Part shown: piece by piece, positions 25,850 to 35,273 of the stretch
Numbering within the stretch: position 1 is the first letter of the stretch
Layout: every line of letters begins with the position of its first letter
Source: Rothia amarae
GTDB taxonomy: Bacteria > Actinomycetota > Actinomycetes > Actinomycetales > Micrococcaceae
Direction of reading: 5' to 3'
Assembly (NCBI RefSeq): GCF_014705945.2
Contig: NZ_CP061538.1
Coordinates: forward strand, 2,232,001-2,296,000
DNA length: 64,000 nucleotides
The notes under the pieces: generated by a model
Database searches by the model: none
Told to the model about the DNA's origin: nothing
The model's input: only the letters and a program-made list of their open reading frames with translations
Program-made: the position numbers and the translations under genes

Positions 25850-27094
25850 CTAACTCGTAAGAGTAAGAACCACCAAGATGAAGTTAAGGCAAATAATCAG
25901 GAAGACAGCGGACCAAGAAAAAATACGCAAGAATAGACTGTCTCGATAAGCCCCCATCAGGGTCTTATCGGATGTCAGCCTAACTAGCGGTATCAGGGCA
26001 AACGGAATGCCAAAGCTCAGTAGCATCTGGGAAATTACAAGCGCCTGAGTTGGGTTTATGCCCCAAGCCAGAACAACCAATGCTGGCAATAAAGTGATAA
26101 GTCTGCGGTAGAGAAGTGGGATTCTACGGCGAATGAGACCGTGCATGATTTCTGAGCCGGCGTAGGAACCAACCGAGGTTGATGCAAGACCAGATGCTAG
26201 TAGACCAAGAGCAAAAATCACACCAACAGTAGAACCGTAAGCAGACTCAATAGCTCCATGGGCGCCAGCGATATCGTCGGTGCCGTCCACACCGCGTAAG
26301 GCTGAAGCTGCAAGCAAGAGCAACCCAATATTTACGGTGCCAGCGACTGTGAGTGCTAAGACGACGTCGAGGCGAGTACCGCGAATAAGTCGGGGCAAGC
26401 TCGTGGTTCGTTCTGCCAGGGATCCATGCCGGTGGTTGACCAAAGATGAATGAAGATAGATCGCGTGCGGCATCACCGTAGCACCTAACATACTGGCAGC
26501 TACCAGTACCGATTCTGCTCCCTCAAACCGGGGAATAAGGCCGCTGGCAACCTGATTTATCGGTGGAGGATTGAGTATCAAGCCGGTCAAAAAACCCGCT
26601 GTGATAATAAGAAGCAACCCAATAATTACAAATTCAAAATGGGTTTGTGACCGCTTAGATTGGAACGATAGAAGCCCAACTGAAATAGCTCCTGTAATAC
26701 ATCCGCCCCATAGTAGGGGCAGATCAAAAAGAAGCTGTAATGCGATGGCTCCACCAATGATTTCTGCAAGATCAGTAGCCAGGGCCACCAGTTCCGCCTG
26801 CGCCCAGTAGAGTAGCCGGGCTGGACGAGATAGTCTGGCTCCCATGAGCTCGGGCAAAGACTTGCCAGTTACTAAACCAAGTTTTGCCGATTGGTACTGA
26901 ATTGCTACCGCCATGAGATTAGCTACTACCAGAACCCATACGAGCAGGAATCCATAGCGTGCTCCCGCTGTAATATTGGCCGCCACATTACCCGGATCCA
27001 CATAGGCAATAGCAGCGATGAAAGCAGGACCAAGGAGGGTAATGATTGACTTCGGGACTGTTCCAGAATTCCCTTCCGCTTTATGTTTTCTCAT
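25850..27094 (-). CDS. mntH: Nramp-family manganese/divalent metal transporter
   Basis: 414 residues with about 11 helices. The Nramp signature is complete: AYVDPGNVAANITAGA in helix 1 (Asp-Pro-Gly-Asn), a conserved helix-3 region with DLAEIIGG, and helix 6 MPHAIYLHSSLV with the metal-binding Ala-Pro/Met zone. It imports Mn2+ (or Fe2+) with protons. AGAGGGGGG precedes the ATG. With AhpCD, SodA and the VIT protein in the window it fits a manganese-centred oxidative defence. Confidence 0.9.
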   Translation of the reverse strand: MRKHKAEGNSGTVPKSIITLLGPAFIAAIAYVDPGNVAANITAGARYGFLLVWVLVVANLMAVAIQYQSAKLGLVTGKSLPELMGARLSRPARLLYWAQAELVALATDLAEIIGGAIALQLLFDLPLLWGGCITGAISVGLLSFQSKRSQTHFEFVIIGLLLIITAGFLTGLILNPPPINQVASGLIPRFEGAESVLVAASMLGATVMPHAIYLHSSLVNHRHGSLAERTTSLPRLIRGTRLDVVLALTVAGTVNIGLLLLAASALRGVDGTDDIAGAHGAIESAYGSTVGVIFALGLLASGLASTSVGSYAGSEIMHGLIRRRIPLLYRRLITLLPALVVLAWGINPTQALVISQMLLSFGIPFALIPLVRLTSDKTLMGAYRDSLFLRIFSWSAVFLIICLNFILVVLTLTS

Positions 27095-27160
27095 TGGCCC
27101 CCCTCTATTACGCCGTCATCGTCCTTTATAGGTCAATAAATACTCTATCTACCCCATCTG

Positions 27161-27225
27161 AAAACACACGGACTGCCCCGCATCCCAGCGAAGAAGCAAG
27201 GGATGCGGGGCAGGCAGTGTGTTTT
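27161..27225. repeat. Stem-loop repeat with CAGCGAAGAAGC loop, copy 3
   Basis: Arms AAAACACAC/GTGTGTTTT, inner perfect stem CTGCCCCGCATCCC/GGGATGCGGGGCAG and the loop CAGCGAAGAAGC (27186-27197), identical to the loop at 17116. It lies between the aminotransferase stop and mntH and probably terminates the former. Confidence 0.7.
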
Positions 27226-27251
27226 TCTATACCACGGGCGAAAAGGATGCC

Positions 27252-28502
27252 TTATAGCACCTCAGCCAAACGCTTCACGCCCTCTTCAAGCACGGTAGGC
27301 TCCACCGACGAGAATGCAATCCGCAGCTGGTTCGCGCCGGGGTTTTTACCGTCCACAGTTTCGAAAAACGCCGACCCGGGCACGAACACCACACCGTTTT
27401 CGATGGCGGGCGCAAGAGCGTCAGCAGCATCGGCGTACTTGCCACCTTCAGGCAGCGTAAGCCAGGTGAAGAAACCGCCCGACGGCGTCGTCCAGGTGGT
27501 GCCTTCTGGCATGTACTTTTCGCAGGCGGCGAGCACGGCCTCGCACCGTTCTTTATAGAGCGCAGCGGTACGGCGGGTGTGAGGTTCCCACATTCCCTCT
27601 GCCATGAATCCCAGCACCAAACGCTGCGACAGTACCGAGGGGCAGATGGTCACAGCTTCGCCAGCAATCTGCAGGAACTTTCGCACTCGTTCGGGAGCTA
27701 CCATCCAACCCACGCGCACGCCCGGGGAGAAAACCTTAGAGAAGCTCCCCAGGTAAAGCACATTTTCAGGGTCATAGGAGTGCAGGGAACGGTGGCGCAG
27801 GCCGTCGAATGAGAGCTGGCCGTAGGGGTTATCTTCCACAATCAGGACGTCCAGCTCGCGGCAGATGCGGGTCAGTTCCTCGCGGCGGTCGTCGGAAAGG
27901 GTCACACCGGTAGGGTTCTGGAAGTTGGGGATGGTGTAGAGGAACTTGACCTCTTTACCCTCAGATTGAATAGCTTTGATAGCTTCGCGGACGGCGGCGG
28001 GGTCGAGCCCATCGCCGTCTAATGCAACCTGGCGTACGTCGGCTTCATATCCCTCAAAAGTGCCTAGCGCACCGGTGTAGGTGGGGCCTTCGGCGAGAAT
28101 GACGTCGCCGGGGTTCACAAACAATTTGGTGGCGAGATCCAGACCCATCTGGGAGCCAGCGGTCATTTGAATCTCTTCAAGGGCAGGTGAAGATCCTTCA
28201 GATTTCATGAATTCGCAGACCAGCTCGGCGAGTTCTTCCAGGCCAGCGCCGGAGCCGTACTGTAGAACTTCCAGCCCTTCCTTTTCAATAATGCGGGCGG
28301 ACATCGCCCCCAGCTCGTCGAGGGGCAACAAGTCTAAATCGGGATTGCCGCCAGCAAGAGAAATGATACCCGGGCGCATTGCCACTTCAAAGACGTCACG
28401 GACGGCAGAGGGGCGAAAACCCCCTGCGCGGTTAGCGAAGTGCTTCATAATGCGCGCTTCTGCCGGGTTGGCGTCGTCCAAAAGTTCTTGAATTTTTACC
28501 AC
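27252..28502 (-). CDS. PLP-dependent fold-type I aminotransferase
   Basis: 416 residues, class I/II aminotransferase of the 2-aminoadipate/AruH-like group. Visible: an N-terminal FRPSAVRDVF segment, SLAGGNPDLD, PNFQNPTG, VEDNPYG and the PLP lysine in GSFSKVFSPGVRVGW. The GTG start has GAAGGA eight bases upstream. It lies 30 bp after the ureohydrolase gene on the same strand, so the two form an operon. With the decarboxylase nearby it may transaminate arginine to 2-ketoarginine; other substrates such as 2-aminoadipate or branched/aromatic amino acids are possible. Confidence 0.85.
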   Translation of the reverse strand: MVKIQELLDDANPAEARIMKHFANRAGGFRPSAVRDVFEVAMRPGIISLAGGNPDLDLLPLDELGAMSARIIEKEGLEVLQYGSGAGLEELAELVCEFMKSEGSSPALEEIQMTAGSQMGLDLATKLFVNPGDVILAEGPTYTGALGTFEGYEADVRQVALDGDGLDPAAVREAIKAIQSEGKEVKFLYTIPNFQNPTGVTLSDDRREELTRICRELDVLIVEDNPYGQLSFDGLRHRSLHSYDPENVLYLGSFSKVFSPGVRVGWMVAPERVRKFLQIAGEAVTICPSVLSQRLVLGFMAEGMWEPHTRRTAALYKERCEAVLAACEKYMPEGTTWTTPSGGFFTWLTLPEGGKYADAADALAPAIENGVVFVPGSAFFETVDGKNPGANQLRIAFSSVEPTVLEEGVKRLAEVL

Positions 28503-28532
28503 AGAGATTTCCTTCCGGTGGTTGATAAAGAC

Positions 28533-29615
28533 TTATTTGCCGTAGGTGATGTCGGCTTCGCCGTACGCCGGTGAAGCGGTACCTGAATTGACGCCGGCGG
28601 CGTGCAGGGAGACGAGTTCGTAGACTACATGGGCGGCGGCAATGCCGGTGAGTTCTGCGTGATCGTAGGCGGGGGAAACTTCCACGAGTTCCGAGCCCAC
28701 AAGGTTGAGACCGCGCAGTCCGCGCAGGATTTCCAGCAGTTCGCGGGAGGTGATACCACCAGCTTCGGGGGTGCCGGTGCCGGGAGCGTGAGCGGGGTCG
28801 AGCACGTCGATGTCGATAGAAATATAGAGCGGGCGGTCGCCAATACGTGCGCGAAGTAGCTCTACAACCTTCTTCACGCCCAGGTAGTAAACGTCGGCAG
28901 AAGATATGATGCCGAAGCCGAAGCGGCGATCGTCGTCGAGGTCCTCGGTGCCGTAGAGCGACGCGCGAGTACCCACATGGGAGAGCGCGCCGGTGTCCAG
29001 TAGGTCTTCTTCAAAGGCGCGGCGGAAGGGCGTTCCGTGGGTGTATTCGGCGCCGAAGTAGGTATCCCAGGTATCTAGGTGGGCGTCGAAGTGCAGCAGG
29101 GCAATCTTGCCGTGTTTCTTTGCCATATTGCGCAGGTTAGCTAGGGCGATAGTGTGGTCGCCGCCGATGGTCACCAGCTTGGCGCCATCCCTAGTGAGTT
29201 CGTGTGCACCGGCTTCCATCTCAGCGAGTCCAGCTTCAATATTGAAGGGATTACCGATGATATCGCCCGCATCTGCCACCTGCGCTTCCTTGAAGGGAGA
29301 GATATTAGCGGCAGGGTTGAAGGGGCGCAGCAAGCGGGATGCCTCACGCACGTGGTTGGCGCCAAAACGAGCACCGGGGCGGTAAGAAACGCCAGAGTCC
29401 CAGGGCATACCTGCAATCACAATGTCTGCTTTTTCTACCTCGTCCAAACGCGGCAGACGAGCGAAGGTGCCGTTACCTGCCCAGCGGGGAACCTCAGCGG
29501 CGTTGACGGGGCCAACTCGTTCGACGCCGTCGGCACCGGTTGCGATAACGCGGTTGGGGTAAGCGGAGAACGACGGTTTAGCGTTCTCTGCGGCAGACTT
29601 TTGGTGTGTGCTCAT
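28533..29615 (-). CDS. Agmatinase/guanidinobutyrase-type ureohydrolase
   Basis: 360-residue dinuclear-metal ureohydrolase. Metal ligands appear in [15 protein letters not shown] and [19 protein letters not shown]. The family hydrolyses guanidino compounds (agmatine, 4-guanidinobutyrate, guanidinopropionate) to an amine and urea. GGAGG lies before the ATG at 29615, which rejects a longer frame. An N-terminal extension of about 40 residues precedes the core. Linkage to an aminotransferase favours guanidinobutyrate over agmatine, since no arginine decarboxylase is visible. Confidence 0.85.
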   Translation of the reverse strand: MSTHQKSAAENAKPSFSAYPNRVIATGADGVERVGPVNAAEVPRWAGNGTFARLPRLDEVEKADIVIAGMPWDSGVSYRPGARFGANHVREASRLLRPFNPAANISPFKEAQVADAGDIIGNPFNIEAGLAEMEAGAHELTRDGAKLVTIGGDHTIALANLRNMAKKHGKIALLHFDAHLDTWDTYFGAEYTHGTPFRRAFEEDLLDTGALSHVGTRASLYGTEDLDDDRRFGFGIISSADVYYLGVKKVVELLRARIGDRPLYISIDIDVLDPAHAPGTGTPEAGGITSRELLEILRGLRGLNLVGSELVEVSPAYDHAELTGIAAAHVVYELVSLHAAGVNSGTASPAYGEADITYGK

Positions 29616-29746
29616 GGGGTCCTCCAGGAATCTGAGGTCAGTGCAGACGGCGATGCCTACATTGTGGAATGTGTCGTATCCCACTATGCAACAATTTCTG
29701 GGTATTTGGGAATTTTGTGTAGCAGTATTTTTTGCGCCAGGTACTA

Positions 29747-29792
29747 GAAAAGCGAACGAGGTACCGCACTAAGACGGTACCTCGTTCACTTT
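29747..29792. terminator. Bidirectional terminator after fructosamine kinase
   Basis: GAACGAGGTACCG pairs with CGGTACCTCGTTC around an eight-base loop, with A- and T-rich flanks. Confidence 0.75.
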
Positions 29793-29813
29793 CCTGGTAT
29801 CTCACCACCAGCC

Positions 29814-30581
29814 CTATATGTATTTTCGCGCCACTTTCAACGCCTGACGGGCGTAGTCCGCTCCAAAGAGCACGGCGTGGAGGAGCAAGAGGTGAAGTTG
29901 ATGGAGTTCCACGCGGTCTTCCCATCCCTTATCAAGGGGGCTTACCTGCTGATAACCCTGAATAATGTCATCCAAATGAGGAGCGCCAAAGAGAGCGAGC
30001 GCCGCCAAATCGTCTTCAGGATGACCGCCATAGGGGGTTGGGTCAATGAGCACCGCTTCGCTCTCGGTCCACAAAACGTTCCCTGCCCACAGATCCCCGT
30101 GAACACGGGCGGGGGTTGCCCCCTCCCCGTAAGAGCCATCGAAGTTTCCCTCGCGCAGCAAAGCGCACAGTTCCCCAAATACCCCTCGCTCATGGGCACC
30201 ATAATCTTCAACTTTGCGCACTAGAGGGGCGATGCGTTCTTGCGCCCACATTGAGCCCCAGTTGCTGTGGTGATTCAGAGGGAGCTCTAGCTGATTACCA
30301 GCAGGACCCTGTAAGCCAGAACCTTCCCACCCGGCAGGGCCTGCGCCGTATGCTTCGGCCCCTGCCTGATGGGTTCGGGCGAGGCGAGCGCCAAAGTCAC
30401 AGGCAATACTGCGATCAGGAGAGCTTTCGGAAATACGTTCAATAACCAGCCGTTCACCCTCTGCAGAAACGACCTCAGCCACACGCGCCCCGCCGTCGTC
30501 CTGCGCTTGCCCTAACCAGCGAAGGCCAGCTGCTTCCCAATCGACAGCGCGTTCAGTTCCGTGTTTACTAAAAATTTCCAC
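29814..30581 (-). CDS. Fructosamine kinase family protein
   Basis: 255 residues, aminoglycoside-phosphotransferase fold of the FN3K group, which phosphorylates ketosamines or ribulosamines on glycated amines and so starts deglycation. Motifs: catalytic loop RVHGDLWAGNVLW and metal-binding LIDPTPYGGHPEDDLA. GAGGAG precedes a GTG start. It lies 20 bp downstream of the lipoprotein gene. Confidence 0.87.
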   Translation of the reverse strand: MEIFSKHGTERAVDWEAAGLRWLGQAQDDGGARVAEVVSAEGERLVIERISESSPDRSIACDFGARLARTHQAGAEAYGAGPAGWEGSGLQGPAGNQLELPLNHHSNWGSMWAQERIAPLVRKVEDYGAHERGVFGELCALLREGNFDGSYGEGATPARVHGDLWAGNVLWTESEAVLIDPTPYGGHPEDDLAALALFGAPHLDDIIQGYQQVSPLDKGWEDRVELHQLHLLLLHAVLFGADYARQALKVARKYI

Positions 30582-30601
30582 AACGAGCTCCTCATCTGGG
30601 A

Positions 30602-31600
30602 TTACTGGTAGGTGACAACCCAGGGTTTCGGGTTCAGGTTATAGGTCTGCTCGGGGGAGAGAGTGGGGGTGTCTTCATCGTAGAAGTTCTTCCACGAGGG
30701 GTAGATTTCTGGAGATAGCCCCTGCAAGAGAGCGTTATAGGTATCTTTTTTCAGGTCGGGTGTGCCGTGTCCATCTGCGTGGATGGTCAGCGCGAGTTCA
30801 GGGTGGGAGGTATCAATCAGCTCGCGGTTAGTAATCATGGTTTGGGTGAACTGATGGAGAACCACTAATTTTTGCGGAAGTTTTTCTTGTTTCACCACGT
30901 CAGCTACTACTTCTAAGGCTTCGTTGACTTCGGCGGCGTCCACGCTACCGATTTGTTGCAGGTGCATTTGCCCCGGCGCTAGCCGCCATTCGGGGTCAAG
31001 CCCAATACCTACATTGGGGCGTTTGAGGAGCTCCTCATACTGTTTCACCTGGTGGGGAAAGGTATCGTGCCCCGGCTGTAAATCAAGAATGACGTACACC
31101 CCGTTTTTCTCTGCTTCCTCGATGAGAGGTAGGAGCTTCTTCACGGATAGTTCCCGGGAATAATCGCCATCCTCCCCAGCTTCGCTGCTGGCAACCGTAG
31201 CGATGATTTCAAACGCGGGTTGGACGGGTTCTTTGCTAAACGGTTGGTACTGCTCGGCAAGAGTTTTTGCTTGCTTTACTGCCTCTTGGGGTGAGTATTC
31301 GCCCAGCACACCCAGAGATGCATTTTCCGGTGACCCATAGAGCGCAACAAACCGTCGGTCAGGGAAGATTTCGGTTCCACCGCCGAAGAGTTCAGCGGGT
31401 TTTTGGTTGGTTTCGTCCGAGATGCTGGACGACGACGCCGCGGGTGATTCTTTTGAAGCTGAAGACTCGGTGGCTGCGGACGATGAGGCGTTCGAATCCT
31501 GAGTGTTCTCAGAGTTTGCCCCGCAGCCGGAGAAAATCATGGCAGTGGCAAGAGCCAGAGCGGTGAGGGGGAGGGCGCGGTGTGTTTGGGGAAAAGTCAC
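30602..31600 (-). CDS. Lipoprotein of unknown function
   Basis: A signal peptide with lipobox (ALATAMIFSGCG) gives a lipid-anchored protein. A Ser/Ala/Glu linker of about 50 residues follows, then a conserved domain of about 240 residues with EIFPDRRFVALYGSPENASLG at its start, VILDLQPGHDTF, IGLDPEWR and HQFTQTMI. The alternation suggests a TIM-barrel, glycosidase-like fold, but no catalytic assignment is made. The GTG at 31600 has AAGGA seven bases upstream, better than a longer frame. It is transcribed ahead of fructosamine kinase. Confidence 0.75.
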   Translation of the reverse strand: MTFPQTHRALPLTALALATAMIFSGCGANSENTQDSNASSSAATESSASKESPAASSSSISDETNQKPAELFGGGTEIFPDRRFVALYGSPENASLGVLGEYSPQEAVKQAKTLAEQYQPFSKEPVQPAFEIIATVASSEAGEDGDYSRELSVKKLLPLIEEAEKNGVYVILDLQPGHDTFPHQVKQYEELLKRPNVGIGLDPEWRLAPGQMHLQQIGSVDAAEVNEALEVVADVVKQEKLPQKLVVLHQFTQTMITNRELIDTSHPELALTIHADGHGTPDLKKDTYNALLQGLSPEIYPSWKNFYDEDTPTLSPEQTYNLNPKPWVVTYQ

Positions 31601-31901
31601 AGGGGTTCCTTGGTGTTGAGGCGTGGGACTCTTCCAACTTATCAAATAATTAAGTACGGCTTGGTTTCGTTACTTTTAGGATCGAAGAATAATCATTTTG
31701 CACTTTCTGCAGTTAGTATGAACCCCCACCCTGCATCTTTATACGTGAGCTGGATAACATTTCAGAGAGAACAATCCTTAGATTACGCGGAACTTACTTA
31801 TAAACTGTCATAGTCCCACCTGGGACAAACAGTTTCAGGGCGAACCACCCTGCCTGAGCTTCCCACCCCTCATGCGCATCCGCGCTATCAAGGAGACCCC
31901 T

Positions 31902-33521
31902 GTGGAAACTACTGAATCGCGCCGCAACGCAGGCTACGCCATTCTTGCAACCCTGAAAAACTACGGCATCGACACCATCTTCGGCATCCCAGGAACTCAC
32001 AACCTAGAGTTCTACCGCCATCTGCCCGAGCTCAACATCAAACCGGTCACCACTCGCCACGAACAGGGCGCCTCCTACGGTGCCGACGGCTGGTCACAGG
32101 TGCGCGGGCTCCCCGGCGTCGTTATCACCACCTCCGGGCCCGGCCTTTTGAACTCTCTTTCGGGTGCTGCAACCGCCTACGCTGAATCGCGCCCGATGAT
32201 TATCCTCTCCCCCGGCCGCCCCGTCGGCCAGGAATACCGCGACATCGGCGCCCTTCACGAAACCAAGAATCCCACCGGTGCGGTGAATTCAATCGTTGAA
32301 TTTTCCCGCCGCGTGAACTCCGCCGAAGAAGCCGTTGATATCATCCACACCGCCTTCCGCTCCTTCGCGCACGCTCGCCCCCGCCCCATTCACATCGAGG
32401 TACCCCTCGACGTCCTCGAACGTGAAACCGACATCGACGACGCACTGTTGCAGGCTCGCCCCATCGGCAAGCCCCAACCCGCACCGCTAGAGGACGTCAA
32501 AGAAGCCGCAAAGCTACTGGCCGCGTCCAAGCACCCCGTTATCGTTGCTGGCGGCGGCTCGATTCCCGCCGCAGCAGACCTCCTCACGTTGGCAGAACTT
32601 CTCAAAGCGCCCGTCATTACCTCCATCAACGGCAAGGGCGCCATCCCCGAAAAGCACCGCCTCTCCCTCGGCGCGGACCTGCGCCTCTCCTCTGCCCACG
32701 AGTTCTGCCGCTCCTCAGACGCCATGCTCATTATCGGCTCAAAAATCGGTGAAGCCGAGCTGTGGGACGGCGACATCCGCCCCGCCGGGCCCGTCATCCG
32801 TATTGATATTGAGCGCTCGCAGATGCTCACCAACATCACCCCAGATATCGAACTTCCCGGCAATTCCAAGGCTGTTGTTCCTCAGCTTTTGAAGGCATTA
32901 GAAGAGGAGGGCGTGACCGAAGAAAGCCGCGAAGTTCGCGACCTTCAGAGTGTTTTTGACGCGCTCGATGACGAAGGCCGCGAGCTGGCTCTCGAGCTTG
33001 CCGCGCTCAACGAAAAAATTATGGACATCTTGCCGGAGAACACTATTATTTCCGGTGACTCCTCACAGGTTACCTACATGGGAACCACTACGTTCTACCG
33101 CGCGCCCCGCCCCAATTCCCTGCTGTACATGGCAACGTACGCAACTCTCGGTTACGGCCTTCCCGCGGCAGTGGGCGCTAAGATTGCCGCCCCCGATCGT
33201 CCTGTGGTCTGCCTTTTGGGCGACGGCGCGCTGATGTTCGCTATCCAAGAGCTCATGACCGCGGTGGAACAAAATCTTGACCTACCCATTATCTGTGTGG
33301 ATAACGGCGGCTACGGCGAAATTCGCCAAAATGAGCGCGATCGCGGCATTGCGCCCATCGCCGTCAACCTCGTTCAGCCCAACTGGGTGCAACTGGCAGA
33401 AGGCTTCGGCGCTACAGGTATTGAAGCAACCATGGAGACACTGGCAGAGAGCGTGACTAAAGCTCTCGAAACGAGAGGACCTAGTGTTATTCATCTGAAG
33501 ATTGGTGAAAAACTTAAATAG
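31902..33521 (+). CDS. Thiamine-diphosphate decarboxylase, likely 2-ketoarginine type
   Basis: 539 residues with three domains: PYR (FGIPGTHNLEFYRHL, catalytic Glu in TTRHEQGASYGADG), central Rossmann-like domain (PVIVAGGGSIPAA), and PP domain with the ThDP motif GDGALMFAIQELMTA...DNGGYGEI. It resembles acetolactate synthase-like 5-guanidino-2-oxopentanoate decarboxylases (AruI). The GTG at 31902 follows AAGGAGACC, which settles the start. It is divergent from the lipoprotein-kinase pair and 2.3 kb from the ureohydrolase operon. Acetolactate or another 2-ketoacid cannot be excluded. Confidence 0.8.
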   Translation: METTESRRNAGYAILATLKNYGIDTIFGIPGTHNLEFYRHLPELNIKPVTTRHEQGASYGADGWSQVRGLPGVVITTSGPGLLNSLSGAATAYAESRPMIILSPGRPVGQEYRDIGALHETKNPTGAVNSIVEFSRRVNSAEEAVDIIHTAFRSFAHARPRPIHIEVPLDVLERETDIDDALLQARPIGKPQPAPLEDVKEAAKLLAASKHPVIVAGGGSIPAAADLLTLAELLKAPVITSINGKGAIPEKHRLSLGADLRLSSAHEFCRSSDAMLIIGSKIGEAELWDGDIRPAGPVIRIDIERSQMLTNITPDIELPGNSKAVVPQLLKALEEEGVTEESREVRDLQSVFDALDDEGRELALELAALNEKIMDILPENTIISGDSSQVTYMGTTTFYRAPRPNSLLYMATYATLGYGLPAAVGAKIAAPDRPVVCLLGDGALMFAIQELMTAVEQNLDLPIICVDNGGYGEIRQNERDRGIAPIAVNLVQPNWVQLAEGFGATGIEATMETLAESVTKALETRGPSVIHLKIGEKLK

Positions 33522-33539
33522 TCGCTACACGCTAGCAAG

Positions 33540-33662
33540 CTAGATTTCTCCCCAGAGCTCCCTGAGGAACACCAGGATTTCACAATCTCTTACGCTGATC
33601 TGGGGCTCAAAATGAAGAAGAAGACCCTCACCACGCAGTCACTGAGAGTCTCATTCCTCTAG
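33540..33662 (+). pseudogene. C-terminal relic of a small basic protein family
   Basis: Directly after and in frame with the decarboxylase stop, the sequence encodes EEHQDFTISYADLGLKMKKK and then TLTTQSLRVSFL before a stop. This closely matches the end of the small gene at 38734-39112 (PYQEFVLSYAELGLKMKKK, TLKTTHFSARFA). There is no start codon or ribosome site before the conserved block, so it is probably a leftover of a second copy. Confidence 0.6.
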
Positions 33663-33686
33663 AGCCTCCCCCGATAACGGGCTCTT
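33661..33686 (+). terminator. Intrinsic terminator
   Basis: AGAGCC/GGCTCT stem followed by TTTT, downstream of the decarboxylase and the relic. Confidence 0.6.
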
Positions 33687-33688
33687 TT

Positions 33689-33737
33689 GATAAAACCGTG
33701 CCGCACCATGGTGTTCATGATGCGGCACGGTTTTATC
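33689..33737. terminator. Perfect 17-bp stem-loop
   Basis: GATAAAACCGTGCCGCA and its exact complement surround a 15-base loop; it serves the convergent surface-protein gene. Confidence 0.8.
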
Positions 33738-33751
33738 TTGCGTGAAAAAGC

Positions 33752-35056
33752 TTATACAGCTTTACGGCGCGAGGTCACTACTGCAGCGGTACCCAGACCA
33801 AGCAGGGTCATGCCGCCAGCGAAGATACCCATCGCACTAAAGCCTGTGTTCGCCAAGGTAGTCTCGGTCGAACCATAGTAAGCGTTAGCAGGGTCGCTGG
33901 ACGCCAAGGAGTCCGCAGAACGGGAATCATCCGAGGGGTAGATACCGTTGGTGCTAGAGGTGTTCTCAGAACCGCCCTGGTTAACTACGGTCTGCTCAGA
34001 GCCATTCTGAGTGTTCTCGTAGTCAGGAGTGAGTTCGCATCCGACGCCGTCGCCGTCGCGATCCAGCTTGGGCTCGTAGCCAACTTCGTTTTGGTGGATT
34101 TCACGGCCCAGCTTGGCGTGAACATCGGCGCAGTTCTCATAGACAGAGGTGGACGCCGCAGCGGCGCGAGGGGCAACTGCCTGGCTTGCAGGAGCTTCAG
34201 CGGCCACAGCGGAAGTTGCTACTGCGTCAGTAGGTGCAGGAGCCTGTGCCGCTACCGGTGCAGGTGCTTCTGCAGTCTCAGCTGGGGCAGTAGGTGCATC
34301 TGCAGCCGCAGCAGAAGTTACTGTAACCTCTGCAGGAGCGGGAGTTGCCGTCTCTACAGGTGCAGCGGTCTCGGAGGCTACAGGAGCCGGGGTTTCCGAT
34401 GCAACAGGTGCGGGAGCTTCCGGTGCGGTAGGAGCAGGGGCCGCCGTCTCTACCGGTGCGGGGGTCTCCGTTACAGCTGGTGTAGGTTCTTCTGCTGCAA
34501 CCACGGTGATTTCCAAGGTCACAGAACGTGTACCTTCGGTAACGACTCCCTGGGAGACCTCTGCGGAAGTGAAGGTAACGGTCGCAGTGCCAGGAGCTTT
34601 CGCCTCAATAGCACCTTGCGGGGTCACGGTCAGAATCGAAGGATCCGAAACGGTCCAGGCACCCAGCACGCGAGCATTGGGGTATGCCTTGATAGCCGCT
34701 CCTACAGAATTTTCAGCAATTTTTACCGTATCTTTTGTGCCAACGGTTAGCTCAGTCTTGGCTGATTCCAGAATGATTTCTAGGTTCTGAATTTCGGCGG
34801 ACTCCACCGTAGCAAGACCGGTTGAAGTACCGTCCGCGGCGATAGTGGGGTTTTCGGCAGTTTCAATCAAGACGCCGTCGGCAAGGTTAACCGCGCTGTT
34901 AGCAACTACCGCTGCGGTAGCGGAGACTACCTGCTGGTTAGCGTCATCCGCTGCAAGAGCAGGGGCAAGAGTGCCTGTTGCAAGGAGGGCGATAGTTGCC
35001 GATGCAACGGAGGCAACCTTAAGGCCAGAGCGATTGCCGATTTTTACCTGAGACAT
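33752..35056 (-). CDS. Sortase-anchored surface protein with Ig-like and excalibur domains
   Basis: A signal peptide (residues 1-35, ending APALAA) is followed by a region of about 150 residues with a Big-type bacterial Ig-like part (SDPSILTVTPQGAIEAKAPG). A long Pro/Ala/Glu/Thr stalk comes next, then an excalibur calcium-binding domain (YENCADVHAKLG, DRDGDGVGCEL). The C-terminal sorting signal is LANTG, a hydrophobic helix and RRK. LAxTG is the form used by class E sortases of actinobacteria; no sortase gene is in the window. AGGAG precedes the ATG. A role in adhesion or wall structure is likely but unproven. Confidence 0.83.
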   Translation of the reverse strand: MSQVKIGNRSGLKVASVASATIALLATGTLAPALAADDANQQVVSATAAVVANSAVNLADGVLIETAENPTIAADGTSTGLATVESAEIQNLEIILESAKTELTVGTKDTVKIAENSVGAAIKAYPNARVLGAWTVSDPSILTVTPQGAIEAKAPGTATVTFTSAEVSQGVVTEGTRSVTLEITVVAAEEPTPAVTETPAPVETAAPAPTAPEAPAPVASETPAPVASETAAPVETATPAPAEVTVTSAAAADAPTAPAETAEAPAPVAAQAPAPTDAVATSAVAAEAPASQAVAPRAAAASTSVYENCADVHAKLGREIHQNEVGYEPKLDRDGDGVGCELTPDYENTQNGSEQTVVNQGGSENTSSTNGIYPSDDSRSADSLASSDPANAYYGSTETTLANTGFSAMGIFAGGMTLLGLGTAAVVTSRRKAV

Positions 35057-35273
35057 GGGGGTTCTCCTGAGGGTAATAAGAAGTGTAAGTGAGTACTACT
35101 AAGCACCTAAGGGCACTTGTCTAAAAATACTAGATGCTTCTGGCATTTGTGGGTTACTTTGGGGTAACTTTTATGTTTTTCCACAAATACTTCTTCAGGA
35201 TTTGAAAAAAGCCTGGTTGATGTGCGATTTTACACCTTGCGAAGATTGCAACAAACCGACACACACGCTTTTA

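Noticed and set aside
34091-34790. Cys/Arg- and Ala/Gly-rich plus-strand frames
   Set aside because: Antisense of the Pro/Ala-rich stalk of the LAxTG protein; composition follows the repeats.
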